Below, piece after piece: positions 40,819 through 41,306 of a stretch of DNA of 41,306 nucleotides; position 1 is the stretch's first letter; every line of letters begins with the position of its first letter. The position numbers and the translations under genes are program-made. A model generated the notes under the pieces. That model searched no databases and had not been told where the DNA came from. It saw only the letters and a list, made by a program, of their open reading frames with translations. This DNA is from Planctomycetota bacterium (GTDB lineage Bacteria > Planctomycetota > Phycisphaerae > Phycisphaerales > UBA1924): assembly GCA_024280755.1 (NCBI GenBank), contig JAJRPN010000034.1, positions 1 to 41,306 on the forward strand. The letters run 5' to 3'.

Positions 40819-41306
40819 CTAGCCGATTTTTCCCTGCCCGTTCATGTACGGCACCAGTACTTCAGGCACCGTGATCGACCCGTCTGCGTTTTGGTACATC
40901 TCTAAGATCGGGATCAGGATGCGTGGGGAGGCGGCGACGGTGTTGTTGAGGGAGTGGCAGAAGGTGGTGGAGCCTTTGCCGCCCTCGCCGCCTTGGCGGT
41001 AGCGCATGTTCAGGCGTCGGCATTGGTAGTCATACAACCGCGATGCTGAGTGGGTTTCGCCGAACTCTCCAAGTGGTGTGCCCGCGTCGTCGGTGTTGCC
41101 TCGTCCTGGCATCCAGCATTCGATGTCGATCATGTCGGCGTTCTTGGCGCCAAGGTCTGCGGTGCAGCATTGAAGCAAGCGATGGGGGAGTTTGAGTGCT
41201 TTGAGCAAACCTTCGACGAAGCCCATCATGTCTTTGTGGTGTTGGCGTGATTTGGTTTCGTCAGCGACATCGATCACGATCTGCTCGACCTTGTCGAACT
41301 GATGGA
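40819..41306 (-). CDS. serS: Seryl-tRNA synthetase, C-terminal part (partial at window edge)
   Basis: Charges tRNA-Ser with serine. About 161 codons are present, with the N-terminus beyond the window. FHQFDKVEQIVIDVADE-like sequence at the edge, then LLQCCTADLGAKNADMIDIE, ECWMPGRG (motif 2 vicinity), ETHSASRLYDYQCRRLNMRY, and STTFCHSLNNTVAASPRILI with the motif 3 Arg, ending with VPEVLVPYMNGQGKIG, the usual C-terminus. It is intact in this portion. No terminator with a U-run was found after the stop. Confidence 0.93.
   Translation of the reverse strand, partial: HQFDKVEQIVIDVADETKSRQHHKDMMGFVEGLLKALKLPHRLLQCCTADLGAKNADMIDIECWMPGRGNTDDAGTPLGEFGETHSASRLYDYQCRRLNMRYRQGGEGGKGSTTFCHSLNNTVAASPRILIPILEMYQNADGSITVPEVLVPYMNGQGKIG

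Overview
The window is chromosomal DNA of moderate GC and reads as a free-living planctomycete, most likely of the class Phycisphaerae. This assignment is inferred from gene content: a B12-dependent ribonucleotide reductase as the visible RNR, a pseudopilin with the planctomycete-style FTLIELLVVIAIIALL leader, a very large secretin, PEP-CTERM-like and dockerin-like secreted proteins, and several conserved proteins of no known function. No prophage, transposase gene, rRNA, tRNA or CRISPR array was seen.

Layout, left to right. 1-5.5 kb: the possible tail of an unknown gene, a structured leader, dcd (dCTP deaminase), an HNH endonuclease-like gene overlapping the dcd stop codon, and nrdJ, whose reading frame carries a 94-bp palindromic repeat. 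5.5-5.9 kb: no gene, but a strongly base-paired RNA candidate of about 254 nt and a second hairpin-rich stretch ending in an intrinsic terminator. 5.9-9.5 kb: a hypothetical protein, malate dehydrogenase, and two minus-strand paralogous two-helix membrane proteins with a terminator-ended small-RNA candidate between them. 9.8-13.6 kb: an exported protein with a CpcT/CpeT-like domain fused to an FKBP prolyl isomerase, a DnaJ/CbpA-type co-chaperone and a polyprenyl-phosphate sugar transferase. 14-19.5 kb: a pseudopilin, an exported ClpP/SppA-fold protein, mnmG and a UVR-motif protein. 19.8-22.1 kb: a primary-type sigma factor with a Ser/Gly-rich N-terminus, and trxB.

22.2-32.7 kb is almost entirely on the minus strand: a dockerin-bearing secreted protein, a TlpA-like thioredoxin protein, an ACT-domain protein, the iscS-iscU-iscA operon with a recognisable promoter, an anti-sigma kinase (RsbW type) with its STAS antagonist, and the secretin. 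A 500-bp gap with iterated hairpins follows. 33.2-41.3 kb: a hypothetical protein, type III pantothenate kinase (coaX) overlapping a truncated MnmE-like GTPase, a membrane-anchored TPR-like protein overlapping a pseudouridine synthase, a PEP-CTERM-like protein, O6-alkylguanine-DNA methyltransferase, a lysine-tailed small protein, a 151-bp nested palindromic element and the 3' part of serS.

Functional themes are deoxynucleotide supply (dcd, nrdJ, trxB), Fe-S assembly and redox (isc, trxB, TlpA-like), tRNA/rRNA modification (mnmG, MnmE-like, RluD-type), envelope export (pseudopilin, secretin, sugar transferase, exported proteins) and sigma-factor control. The observations most worth checking are the RNA candidate after nrdJ, the palindromic insertion inside nrdJ, the CpcT-FKBP fusion, the truncated MnmE-like GTPase next to a CoaX lacking a conserved Asp, and the hairpin arrays upstream of the secretin.
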